From JACQFK01 sp964619955 (GTDB taxonomy: Bacteria; Planctomycetota; MHYJ01; JACPRB01), in assembly GCA_964619955.1 (NCBI GenBank), contig CAZUJF010000024.1:11092-75091 (forward strand): a stretch of DNA of 64,000 nucleotides. Direction: 5' to 3'. Of the stretch, positions 18,669-26,904 are shown piece after piece (position 1 is the stretch's first letter; every line of letters begins with the position of its first letter). The translations under genes were made by a program, and so were the position numbers. A model generated the notes under the pieces. It was not told the origin of the DNA. It searched no databases and saw only the letters and a list, made by a program, of their open reading frames with translations.

Positions 18669-20749
18669 GACTGCAGCGGCGACCAGTCGGCCCGCCAGGG
18701 GTGTCGGGGGTCGGCCTTGACCTCCTCGATCGTCCGCCGCATCCGGTCCAGGATGGGAAGTCGCGGAGATTCGTAGACCTCGCCCTGGAGGATCTTCAGG
18801 AGTTCGGCCCGGTCCTCTTCGCGGCCCAGGAGCTCCATGAAGAGCGGCGGCAGCTGGTAGTAGAGCAGGATGAACTCCCGCCAGAGATCCACGCCCGCGC
18901 GGAGGGATTGCTCGTACGCCGCGAAGGCGGGGGCGCCCACGCTGCCCGCCCGGAGCGCGCCGATGATGGCGGCCGCCGCGCGCTGCGCGGATTCCGCCGC
19001 CACGCTGACGCCCGAGGAGAAGATCGGGTCGACGAAGCGCGCGGCGTCGCCGACCAGGAGCCAGCCGTCGCCGGCGAAGCGGTCCATCACGTAGCTGTAA
19101 TTCCCTTCGCGGACGTAGTCGTGCACCGGCTTCGCCGCAGCGAGGCGCCGGGCGAAATCGGGGTTCGCGGCGGCTTCCCGGGCGAGGAAATCCCCGGGCG
19201 CCTCGCCGCCCCGAAGATAGTCCTCCCGCCGGGTGACCACGCCGACCGAGGTGATCGCGGGGCTGATCGGGATCTGCCAGATCCAGGCGCGCGGCTTCGG
19301 CAGGATGTGGAGGTGGATGTAGTCCGCCGTTTCGGCGGGGCCGCGGTCGAGGTTCTCGAACCAGGTGTGGACGGTGAACTGGTCGAAGAGCGGGTCGTTC
19401 CGTTTGAGCTTGAGCTGGTACCCCAGGAGCGTGCCCCGGCCGGACGCATCGACGACGATCCGGCCGCGCAGGACGCGTTCCGGGGCGCCGTCGGCGCGGA
19501 CGCGGACGCCCTCGGCGAATCCCTTCGCATCGAAGAGCACCTCCGTGACCTGGGTGCCCTCCAGGATCCGGGAGCCGTGGCCGCGGGCGTGGGTCAGAAG
19601 CAGGCTGTCGAAGCGGCTGCGGTCCACGTGGTAGGTGTAGTCCTGCCGGACCCCCAGGTGGGGGATGGGACGGAAGCGGAGGGTCCGCGCGGTTCCCTGC
19701 GGGCCGTGGGTCCACAGCGCGCCGTGTTTTCGGACGAAGCCCTCCCGTTCCATCACGGGGAGGAAGCCGATGTCCTGGAACACGCGCGTGGTCGAGCAGA
19801 TCAGGGACTCCCCGACGTGCGGCCTCGGGTGCTCCGCCTTGTCCAGGATGAGGTGGCTGACGCCGGCCCGGCCCAGGTAGGAGCCGAGGATGCCGCCCGC
19901 GGGGCCTCCGCCGATGATGAGGACGTCCGCGTCGAGCGGTTCCCGGACGACCTCGGCGCGGGCGGGCGCCGCTTCGGGGGATCCCACCTTGAGGCTCATG
20001 CCCATCGAGGAGAAGATGCGGTCGCGGATGGCGAGGTAGCCGGAGGAGTCCAGGTCGCGCGGGCGCGGGAGGTCCACCGGAACGATCTCCTGGACGGTGG
20101 CGGGGCGCCGGCTCATGACGATCACGCGGTCGGCGATCTGGACGGCCTCCTCGATGTCGTGCGTGACGAAGAGGACGGTCTTGCGCTCCTCCTGCCAGAT
20201 GCGGACGAGGTCCGCGCGCATCTTCATCCGGGTGAGGAAGTCGAGCGCGCCGAAGGGCTCGTCCATGTAGAGGATTTCCGATTTCGCGGCGAGGGCGCGG
20301 GCGATCTCGACCCGCTGGCGCATGCCGCCGGAGAGTTCGCGGGGGTAGGCGTTTTCGAAGCCCTTGAGGCCCACCAGGTCCACGTAGTGGGCGACGCTGG
20401 CGTCGCGCTCCGCGGCGCAGGAGCGCTGCAGCCCGAAGCCGATGTTCTGCCGGACGGTGAGCCAGGGAAAGACGCCGTTTTCCTGGAAGACGAAGACGCG
20501 CCGGGGGTCGGGGCCGCGGACGGCCTCGCCGTCCACTTCCACGCGGCCGCGGGTGGGCTGCACGAAGCCCGCGACGATGTTGAGCATCGTGGACTTGCCG
20601 CAGCCCGAGGGGCCGACGATGCAGACGAACTCGCCCCGGCGCACGTCGAGATCGAAGCGTTCAAGGACGTGGACCGGCTCGCCGGCCTTCTTGCCCGGGT
20701 AGCTCATCCAGAGGTCGCGGATCCGGACGGCCGGGCGGTCGGGGCTCAT
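18665..20749 (-). CDS. Fusion: ABC transporter ATPase + flavin-dependent halogenase-like oxidoreductase
   Basis: 694 aa in one uninterrupted frame. Residues 1-250: ABC ATPase of the nitrate/sulfonate/taurine importer type (Walker A GPSGCGKST 46-54, signature LSGGM 139-143, Walker B ILYMDEP 159-165, H-loop THD near 196-198). Residues 274-694: FAD enzyme with GGGPAGG at 280-286, HVGESL at 311-316, the flavin-halogenase signature W-I-W-Q-I-P at 489-494, and FVDPIFSSG at 572-580. The same superfamily contains geranylgeranyl-reductase-like enzymes, so halogenation is not proven. ATG overlaps the permease stop (ATGA), making it the last gene of the importer operon. The ATPase should couple to the permease at the inner membrane, holding the flavoenzyme there. 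Such a fusion is not an architecture I recognise. Confidence 0.88.
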   Translation of the reverse strand: MSPDRPAVRIRDLWMSYPGKKAGEPVHVLERFDLDVRRGEFVCIVGPSGCGKSTMLNIVAGFVQPTRGRVEVDGEAVRGPDPRRVFVFQENGVFPWLTVRQNIGFGLQRSCAAERDASVAHYVDLVGLKGFENAYPRELSGGMRQRVEIARALAAKSEILYMDEPFGALDFLTRMKMRADLVRIWQEERKTVLFVTHDIEEAVQIADRVIVMSRRPATVQEIVPVDLPRPRDLDSSGYLAIRDRIFSSMGMSLKVGSPEAAPARAEVVREPLDADVLIIGGGPAGGILGSYLGRAGVSHLILDKAEHPRPHVGESLICSTTRVFQDIGFLPVMEREGFVRKHGALWTHGPQGTARTLRFRPIPHLGVRQDYTYHVDRSRFDSLLLTHARGHGSRILEGTQVTEVLFDAKGFAEGVRVRADGAPERVLRGRIVVDASGRGTLLGYQLKLKRNDPLFDQFTVHTWFENLDRGPAETADYIHLHILPKPRAWIWQIPISPAITSVGVVTRREDYLRGGEAPGDFLAREAAANPDFARRLAAAKPVHDYVREGNYSYVMDRFAGDGWLLVGDAARFVDPIFSSGVSVAAESAQRAAAAIIGALRAGSVGAPAFAAYEQSLRAGVDLWREFILLYYQLPPLFMELLGREEDRAELLKILQGEVYESPRLPILDRMRRTIEEVKADPRHPWRADWSPLQS

Positions 20750-21537
20750 GAGCGGCTGTAGCCCCAGCGGACCTCGTCGAACTTCTCCACCTGCCTCACG
20801 AGCAGGTCGAGCCCGAGGCCGATCAGCCCGATCATGATCATGCCCGCCACGACGAGGTCGTAGCGTTTGCCGGCATTGCGGGCGTCGATGATCAGAAAGC
20901 CGAGTCCCGAGTTGACGGCGATCATCTCGGCCGCCACGACCACCAGCCACGCCACGCCGAGCGCGATGCGGATGCCGGTGATCACCTGCGGGAGCGTGGC
21001 GGGGAAGATCACCTGCCGGAAGAGTTCCAGGCGGGTCAGGCCGAAGTTCCGGGCGGCGCGCACGTACACGGGCTGGATGTTCTGGACGGCCGCCATCGCC
21101 GACACGGTGATCGGGAAGACGCTGGAGAGGAAGATGAGGAAGACCGGCGCGCGGTCGTCCACGCCGAACCAGAGAATGGCCACCGGGATCCAGGCGATCG
21201 GCGAAATCGGACGCAGCACCTGGATCAGGGGGTTGAAGGCGAAGAAGAGCCGCTGAAACCAGCCGAGGATCAGCCCCAGGGGGACGCCGACGAGCACGGC
21301 GAGCGTGAAGCCGACGGTCACGCGGAAGAGGGAGGCCACGATGTATTTGAGCAGGAGGCCCTTCTGGACGAGTTCGGCCATGCCGCTCGCGACCTCCAGC
21401 GGCTTCGGGAACAGATCGCTGCCGGAGAGGCGCACCAGGAGGTCCCAGCCGAGCAGGACGGCCGCGCCGACGAGCAGGGGCAGCCCCACGGCGAGCCCCT
21501 TGAAGCGGGGCCGGGCGATTTCCGGGGCGTCGCTCAC
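20746..21537 (-). CDS. ABC importer permease (nitrate/sulfonate/taurine type)
   Basis: 263 aa, GTG start overlapping the stop of the substrate-binding protein (GTGA). About six membrane helices; the EAA-type loop is visible as VYVRAARNFGLTRLELFRQV followed by IFPATLPQVITGIRIALGVA, the contact site for the ATPase. Preceding segments (IPVAILWFGVDDRAPVFLIF) are typical of SsuC/TauC/NrtB-like BPD_transp_1 permeases. It works with the Sec-containing binding protein upstream and the ATPase fusion downstream. The frame continues open upstream, but that part is antisense-like and overlaps the binding protein. Confidence 0.9.
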   Translation of the reverse strand: MSDAPEIARPRFKGLAVGLPLLVGAAVLLGWDLLVRLSGSDLFPKPLEVASGMAELVQKGLLLKYIVASLFRVTVGFTLAVLVGVPLGLILGWFQRLFFAFNPLIQVLRPISPIAWIPVAILWFGVDDRAPVFLIFLSSVFPITVSAMAAVQNIQPVYVRAARNFGLTRLELFRQVIFPATLPQVITGIRIALGVAWLVVVAAEMIAVNSGLGFLIIDARNAGKRYDLVVAGMIMIGLIGLGLDLLVRQVEKFDEVRWGYSRS

Positions 21538-22604
21538 TTGATCAGGCCTTTCTCCCGGGCCTTCGCCTTGGAGTCGGCGTCCTCGAACTGGTACTGGTCC
21601 ACGGTGGCGCCTTCCCTGACGAAGGACGGGTCGGCGTAATCCTCGAAGCGGGCCTTGCCCGTGAGGATGCCCGCTTCGCGTCCCAGGACCTCGATTTCCT
21701 CGAAGTCCTTCCGCCGGACCGTCAGGTTGGTGTATTTGACCCGGTCCACGGGTTTGCTTAGGACGAATTCGAGGAGCTTGGGGTTCTGGTTGTAGTAGTC
21801 CCGGCTGACGAACTGCGCCGCCTGCATGCGGTTGTCCATCTTCTGGTCGAGCCAGAGCCCGCTGCGGGCGATGCCGTCCACCAGGGCCTGGACCCGGGGC
21901 CGGTCGTCCCGGATGACCTCCTCCCGCACGGCCAGCACGCAGGAGATGAATTCCGGCCAGACGTCCTTCGTGAGGTAGAGGATGCGGCCGTAGCCGTCCA
22001 ATTCGGTCTGGCCCATGAAGGGCTCGCCGGAGCTGATGGCGTCCACGGATTTCGAATAGAGCGCCGTCGGCATGTCGGGGGGCGGCAACTCCATCAGTTC
22101 GATATCGCCGAAGGAGAGGTTCCGCTCCTTGAGCACCTTGTAGAGCAGCAGGCGCTGGTTGGAATAGCGGTTGGGGACGGCCACCTTCTTGCCGCGCAGA
22201 TCCTCGATCCGATGGATCTGGGAGTCCTTGCGGACCATGAGCGCCGTGCCGTCGCGATGCCCCAGGTAGACGATTTTGATGGGGATGCCCTCTTCGCGAA
22301 GTTTCATGGCCATGGGCGCGAGGATGAAGGAGGCGTCCGTGTATTTCGAGAGAAACGCCTCTTTCAGCTCCGGCCACCCGTTGAACCGGACCGGTTCAAA
22401 GGATCCGCTCCCCTTCATGCTTTTCTGGATGAAGTGGTTGACGGGGCAGGTGAGGTGTCAGGTGACGGGAAGGAAGCCCACCTTCAGGGCCTTCCCCGAA
22501 CCCTTGTCCCCGCTGAAGAGGCCGAGATTCATCCAGCCGTGCAGGAGGCTGATGCCGGCCACCCAGGGCAGCACGGTGAGCAGCAGGGCTTTCTTGAGGA
22601 TCAT
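21534..22604 (-). CDS. Probable selenoprotein: ABC importer substrate-binding protein with Sec49
   Basis: 356 aa when TGA at 22460-22458 is read as selenocysteine. Residues 1-30 form a signal peptide or anchor (MILKKALLLTVLPWVAG). The mature start reads L-K-V-G-F-L-P-V-T-U-H-L-T-C-P-V: Sec49 and Cys53. From memory, relatives read V-T-C-H-L-T-C-P-V here. The rest is an NMT1/SsuA-like periplasmic-binding fold (DASFILAPMAMKLREEGIPI, KIVYLGHRDGTALMVRKDS, LMELPPPDMPTALYS, YYNQNPKLLEFVLSKPVDRV). Without readthrough the first ATG after the UGA (codon 63) gives a protein with no signal peptide and no first beta strand. The ligand is unknown. Upstream is a small membrane protein, downstream the permease (GTGA overlap). 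Alternative: nonsense mutation or sequencing error. Confidence 0.82.
22413..22460 (-). promoter_or_regulatory. UGA Sec codon with weak candidate SECIS hairpin
   Basis: UGA at 22460-22458. Perfect 6-bp arms CUUCAU (22434-22429) and AUGAAG (22418-22413) enclose ten bases; if the inner C-G pair forms, the apical loop is AGAAAA, with G in second place, about 32 bases after UGA. A CCC/GGG pairing could extend the stem over a bulge. Weaker than the element at 17628. Confidence 0.35.
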
Positions 22605-22620
22605 GTCCGAGGGGCGGATT

Positions 22621-23019
22621 TTACCGGGATTCCTCGTTTGATGGCAAGGGCCGCCGCCAGCGCGCCAGCGCCACCAGCCCCCCGAGGGTCGCGCAGAGGA
22701 CCGCGGCCGGCGCGGACTCGGTCCACTGCGGGGAGAACACCAGGATGAAGTCCCGCCCCTTGATGAGGGCGGCGAAGCTGGAGACGCAGAAGGGGATCAG
22801 GAAGAGGCGGAAGACCGGCCAGGGCTCCAGACGCACGCGGTTCATCCCCGAGGCGGTGGTGTTGACGTAGAGCGCCAGCCCGATGATGACGCTGAGGCCG
22901 AGCGAGTTCAGCCAGAGCCGCGGGCTGGGGTCGAAGTGGCGGACCAGGACGGCGCTCCACCAGATGAAATAGCACCACAAGATGTATCGTCCTGCCGAGA
23001 GACGGGCCAGGTAGTTCAA
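22621..23019 (-). CDS. Small integral membrane protein of the importer operon
   Basis: 132 aa with TTG as the only plausible start in frame before the first helix (L-N-Y-L-A-R-L-S-A-G-R-Y); GGAGG lies about 11 bases upstream. Four hydrophobic helices, with aromatic-rich YILWCYFIWW and conserved-looking HFDPSPRLWLNSLG and FCVSSFAALIKGRDFILVFS. I recall unnamed homologues with this pattern but no function. It ends 16 bases before the substrate-binding gene, so it is the first gene of the operon and may be an accessory membrane subunit. Start codon uncertain. Confidence 0.65.
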   Translation of the reverse strand: MNYLARLSAGRYILWCYFIWWSAVLVRHFDPSPRLWLNSLGLSVIIGLALYVNTTASGMNRVRLEPWPVFRLFLIPFCVSSFAALIKGRDFILVFSPQWTESAPAAVLCATLGGLVALARWRRPLPSNEESR

Positions 23020-23094
23020 GGCTTCATCGACCTCCGGGGCGTCCGCGCCTTCAATATCTATCGGGCGGGCCGCCCGTCCGGCTACACTTGGGAT
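23020..23094. promoter_or_regulatory. Divergent promoter region, importer operon / leucine operon
   Basis: 75 bases between the divergent starts at 23019 and 23095. On the plus strand TACACT (23083-23088) ends 6 bases before the ATG, which would place the transcript start at or next to the A of the ATG. On the minus strand a TAGATAT hexamer lies about 35 bases before the TTG. Confidence 0.45.
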
Positions 23095-24702
23095 ATGGAC
23101 GCCCTCCGGTCCCGGATCGATCCGAAGTCGGCCGAGTTCCTGGCCGCCGCCGCCCATCACCGGGCGCTCGCGGCGACGCTGCGCGAGCGGCTGGACCGCG
23201 TGCGCCGCGGCGGCAGCGAACAGGCGGTCGCCGTGCAGCGCAAACGCGGCAAGCTCCTGCCCCGCGAACGCATCGAGCGGCTCGTGGATCCCGGCGCGCC
23301 CTTCCTGGAACTCTCGCCTCTCGCGGCCTGGGGACGCCACGGCGACGAGGTCCCCTCCGCCGGGATCGTCACGGGCGTGGGCCGCGTCTCGGGACGCGAA
23401 TGTCTCGTCGTCGCGAACGACTCCACCGTGAAGGGCGGCACGTATTTCCCCGAGACGATCAAGAAGCACCTCCGGGCCCAGCAGATCGCGCTCGAGAACC
23501 GCCTGCCCAGCATCTACCTGGTGGACTCGGGCGGCGTGTTCCTGCCGCTGCAGGCCGACGTCTTCCCGGACCGCGAGCATTTCGGCCGCATCTTCCGCAA
23601 CCAGGCGCTGCTCTCCGCGGAGGGCCTGCCGCAGGTCGCGGTCGTGCTCGGCATGTGCACCGCCGGCGGCGCGTACGTCCCCGCCATGGCGGACGAGAAC
23701 ATCATCGTCCGCGGGGCGGGCACGATCTACCTGGCGGGGCCGCCGCTCGTGAAGGCGGCGATCGGCGAGGAGGTCAGCGCCGAGGAACTCGGGGGGGGCG
23801 AGATGCACGCCCGCGTGTCCGGCGTCTGCGATCACCTGGCGGACAACGAGGAGGACGCCCTGCGCCGCTGCCGGAACGTGGTGGCGGCCTTCGGGTCCGC
23901 GTCGCGCCCGGCGCTGGAGACCTTCGAGCCGGAGGAGCCCGCGTATGCCGCCGAGGAGCTCTACGGCATCGTCCCGCCGGACGGGCGTCGCCCCTACGAC
24001 ATCCGCGAGCTCATCGCCCGGCTCGTGGACGGCAGCCGCTTCCAGGAATTCAAGGCCGAATACGGCGCCACGCTGGTCACCGGGTTCGCGCGCTGGCACG
24101 GCATCCCCGTCGGGATCGTCGCGAACAACGGCGTGCTGTTCAGCGAGAGCGCCCTGAAGGGGGCGCACTTCATCGAACTCTGCGCGCAGCGCCGCTTCCC
24201 CCTGGTCTTCCTGCAGAACATCACGGGCTTCATGGTCGGCAAGCGCGTGGAGCAGGGCGGCATCACGCGCGACGGCGCCAAGCTGGTGCAGGCCGTGGCG
24301 GCCGCGGCCGTGCCGAAGATCACCGTCATCGTGGGCGCCTCGCACGGGGCGGGCAACTACGCGATGTGCGGCCGGGGCTACGATCCGCGCTTCCTGTTCA
24401 CGTGGCCGAACGCCCGCGTCTCCGTCATGGGGGCGGAGCAGGCCGCGAGCGTGCTCGTGCAGGTCAAGCGCGAGCAGCTCGCCCGCGACGGGAAACAGCT
24501 GTCCCCCGAGGAGGAGCGCGCCATCGCCGGCCCCGTCCGCGAGAAGTACGAACGCGAGGGCGATCCCTACTTCGGGACCTCGCTCCTGTGGGACGACGGC
24601 ATCCTCGACCCCGTCCAGACGCGCCCCGTCGTGGCGCTCGCCCTTTCCCTGGCGCTTCAGGCCCCGATTCCCGGGACCCGCTTTCCCGTATTCCGAATGT
24701 GA
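23095..24702 (+). CDS. Methylcrotonyl-CoA carboxylase, carboxyltransferase (beta) subunit
   Basis: 535 aa. Two crotonase-fold halves; acyl-CoA carboxyl-transferase signature VLGMCTAGGAYVPAMADE near residues 183-200 and YLAGPPLVKAAIGEEVSAEE after it. In the C-terminal half NITGFMVGKRVEQGG and SHGAGNYAMCGRGYDPRFLF bind carboxybiotin. The CTAGGAYVP and SAEELGG blocks and the company of HMG-CoA lyase favour methylcrotonyl-CoA over propionyl-CoA. It transfers CO2 from the biotin carrier to 3-methylcrotonyl-CoA in leucine breakdown. First gene of a five-gene operon; the start is supported by a close -10 element. Confidence 0.9.
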   Translation: MDALRSRIDPKSAEFLAAAAHHRALAATLRERLDRVRRGGSEQAVAVQRKRGKLLPRERIERLVDPGAPFLELSPLAAWGRHGDEVPSAGIVTGVGRVSGRECLVVANDSTVKGGTYFPETIKKHLRAQQIALENRLPSIYLVDSGGVFLPLQADVFPDREHFGRIFRNQALLSAEGLPQVAVVLGMCTAGGAYVPAMADENIIVRGAGTIYLAGPPLVKAAIGEEVSAEELGGGEMHARVSGVCDHLADNEEDALRRCRNVVAAFGSASRPALETFEPEEPAYAAEELYGIVPPDGRRPYDIRELIARLVDGSRFQEFKAEYGATLVTGFARWHGIPVGIVANNGVLFSESALKGAHFIELCAQRRFPLVFLQNITGFMVGKRVEQGGITRDGAKLVQAVAAAAVPKITVIVGASHGAGNYAMCGRGYDPRFLFTWPNARVSVMGAEQAASVLVQVKREQLARDGKQLSPEEERAIAGPVREKYEREGDPYFGTSLLWDDGILDPVQTRPVVALALSLALQAPIPGTRFPVFRM

Positions 24703-24706
24703 CCGC

Positions 24707-25474
24707 ATGAACTTCGTCCGCACTGAAGTCAAAGGGGCCGTCGCGTGGGTGACGCTGAACCGCCCCGCGACCCGGAACGCCTTCGATGAGGCGATGATCC
24801 TGGAGATCACGACCGCCTTCACGCTGCCGCCGGCCGAGGCCCGCGTCATCGTGCTCGCCGCCGAGGGGCCCGCGTTCTGCGCGGGCGGGGACGTCGACTG
24901 GATGAAGCGGAGCAAGGCGTTCACGCCGGAGGAGAACCGCAAGGATGCGCAGGCGCTGGCGCAGATGCTCCGCGCGGTGGAGGAGTGCCCGGTGCCGGTC
25001 GTCGCCCGGGTGCACGGCACCGCGATCGGCGGCGGGGCGGGCCTCATCGCCGCGTGCGACGTGGCGGTCTGCGCCGAGGACACGAAGTTCGGATTCCCGG
25101 AGGTCCGGCTGGGCCTGATCCCCGCCGTGATCTCGCTGGTCGTGATCCCCCGCATCGGCCTCTCCGAGGCGCGGCGCTACTTCCTCACCGGGGAGCGCTT
25201 CGGGGCCGTCAAGGCGCGCGCGATGGGGCTCGTGCACGATCTCGTCCCGCCCGCGCAACTCGATGCCCGGGTGGAGGCGGTCGTGGCGGAACTGCTCCGC
25301 GGGGCGCCGAAGGCGATGGCGGAGGCCAAGAAGCTGCTGCGGACGCTGCCCGGGCTGTCGCGCGAGGAGGCGCAAGCCTGGACCGTCGAGGCGATCTCGG
25401 CGATCCGCGTCGCGCCGGAGGCCCAGGAGGGGCTGGCCGCCTTCCTCGAGAAGCGGCCGCCGGTCTGGCCGTGA
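24707..25474 (+). CDS. Enoyl-CoA hydratase family, probable methylglutaconyl-CoA hydratase
   Basis: 255 aa crotonase. Oxyanion-hole segments AAEGPAFCAGGDVDWM (about residues 50-65) and GTAIGGGAGLIAACDVAVCA (about 105-124), then FGFPEVRLGLIPAVIS. Placed between the two carboxylase subunits and upstream of HMG-CoA lyase, it most likely hydrates 3-methylglutaconyl-CoA to HMG-CoA. The stop TGA shares bases with the GTG of the biotin carboxylase. Confidence 0.88.
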   Translation: MNFVRTEVKGAVAWVTLNRPATRNAFDEAMILEITTAFTLPPAEARVIVLAAEGPAFCAGGDVDWMKRSKAFTPEENRKDAQALAQMLRAVEECPVPVVARVHGTAIGGGAGLIAACDVAVCAEDTKFGFPEVRLGLIPAVISLVVIPRIGLSEARRYFLTGERFGAVKARAMGLVHDLVPPAQLDARVEAVVAELLRGAPKAMAEAKKLLRTLPGLSREEAQAWTVEAISAIRVAPEAQEGLAAFLEKRPPVWP

Positions 25475-26904
25475 AGGTCCTGGTCGCCAACCGCGGGGAG
25501 ATCGCCGTCCGGATCCTCCGGACGCTGCGCGAGATGGGAATCGCCTCCACGGCGGTCCATGCCGACTGCGATCGCGGCGCGCCGCATCTGGATCTTGCGG
25601 ACGACGTCGTGGCGCTCGGCGCCCCGGACCGGTATCTGTCGGCGGACGCGTTGCTCGGCGCGGCGCGCAAGAGCGGCTGCACGGCGGTGCATCCCGGCTA
25701 CGGATTCCTCTCGCAGAGCGCCGGCTTCGTGCGGGCCTGCGAGGCGGCGGGGTTGGTCTTCATCGGCCCCTCAGCTGAAGCCATGGAGCGCCTCGGCGAC
25801 AAGCGCGCGTCGAGGGCGGCGGCCGAGGCGGCGGGGGTGCCGGTGATCCCGGGGGCGCAGCGGGCGGACTCGGCGGCGGAGGCGCGGGAGTCGGCCGCGC
25901 GGCTGGGGTATCCCGTGCTGTTGAAAGCCGCGGGGGGCGGCGGCGGCAAGGGCATGAGGCTCGTGGCTTCTCCGGAGGAACTGGACGAGGCGCACGCGGC
26001 GGCCCGGCGCGAGGCGGCGAAAGCGTTTGCGGACGAGCGGCTGCTCGTCGAGAAATACATCCACCCGGCGCGCCACATCGAGGTGCAGGTGCTCGGGGAC
26101 GGGCGCGAGGCGGTCGCGGTCGGAGAGCGGGACTGCAGCCTCCAGCGCCGCTACCAGAAAGTGATCGAGGAGGGTCCGGCGCCGGGGCTCTCCGGGACGC
26201 TGCGCCGGGACCTGGCGGCGGCCGCGGTCCGCCTGGCGCGCGCGGCGGGGTACCGCAGCGCGGGGACCGTGGAGTTCCTCGTCGACGAGAGCGGCGGCTT
26301 CCATTTCCTCGAGGTGAACACGCGGCTCCAGGTGGAGCATCCGGTGACGGAGGCCGTGACGGGACTGGATCTGGTCCGCGCGCAGATCGAGATCGCGCAG
26401 GGGGCGGCGCTGCCCGCGGCGCCGGCGCCCCGGGGCCACGCCCTCGAGGCGCGCCTGAATGCGGAGGATCCGTACGCGGGCTTCCTTCCGCAGAGCGGCC
26501 GGGTGCTGCAACTGGACTGGCCGCAGCTGCCCGGGCTTCGCATCGACACGGGATTGCGCGAGGGGCTGGAGGTCACGCCGCATTTCGATCCGCTGCTGGC
26601 GAAGCTCGTCGCCTGGGGCGCGGACCGCGAGCAGGCCCGGCGCCGGCTGATCGAGGCCTTGCGCGGGATGACGCTGCTCGGGGTGACCACGAACCAGGCC
26701 TTCCTGATCCAGGTGCTCGAAAGCCCGCTGTTCCGGACGGCGGCTTCGCGGACGACCTCGCTGGAATCCCTGTCCTGGCCCGAGCCGCCGGTGCCGCCCG
26801 AGATCCTGGACTTCGCGGGGCGTGCGGCCGCCCCTTCGGCCTCCGCGCGGGGATCGTCGCCGGGCCCCTGGGAGCGGCTGGGCCCGTTCCGGGTGGGATC
26901 ATGA
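25471..26904 (+). CDS. Biotin carboxylase subunit, methylcrotonyl-CoA carboxylase alpha-like
   Basis: 477 aa, GTG start (V-K-V-L-V-A-N-R-G-E-I-A-V). ATP-grasp features: KAAGGGGGKGMRLV near residues 151-164, GERDCSLQRRYQKVIEE near 216-232, and FLEVNTRLQVEHPVTE near 285-300. It carboxylates biotin with ATP and bicarbonate. The protein stops after the biotin-carboxylase C-terminal domain and a short linker, and lacks the BT and biotinyl domains usual in methylcrotonyl-CoA carboxylase alpha; the biotinyl domain is the next gene (ATGA overlap at 26901). Confidence 0.9.
   Translation: MKVLVANRGEIAVRILRTLREMGIASTAVHADCDRGAPHLDLADDVVALGAPDRYLSADALLGAARKSGCTAVHPGYGFLSQSAGFVRACEAAGLVFIGPSAEAMERLGDKRASRAAAEAAGVPVIPGAQRADSAAEARESAARLGYPVLLKAAGGGGGKGMRLVASPEELDEAHAAARREAAKAFADERLLVEKYIHPARHIEVQVLGDGREAVAVGERDCSLQRRYQKVIEEGPAPGLSGTLRRDLAAAAVRLARAAGYRSAGTVEFLVDESGGFHFLEVNTRLQVEHPVTEAVTGLDLVRAQIEIAQGAALPAAPAPRGHALEARLNAEDPYAGFLPQSGRVLQLDWPQLPGLRIDTGLREGLEVTPHFDPLLAKLVAWGADREQARRRLIEALRGMTLLGVTTNQAFLIQVLESPLFRTAASRTTSLESLSWPEPPVPPEILDFAGRAAAPSASARGSSPGPWERLGPFRVGS

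Noticed and set aside
23095..24702. Propionyl-CoA carboxylase beta as the identity of this gene, feeding the mutase at 15370
   Set aside because: The CTAGGAYVP block, the hydratase between the subunits and the HMG-CoA lyase at the end favour methylcrotonyl-CoA; no methylmalonyl-CoA epimerase is present.
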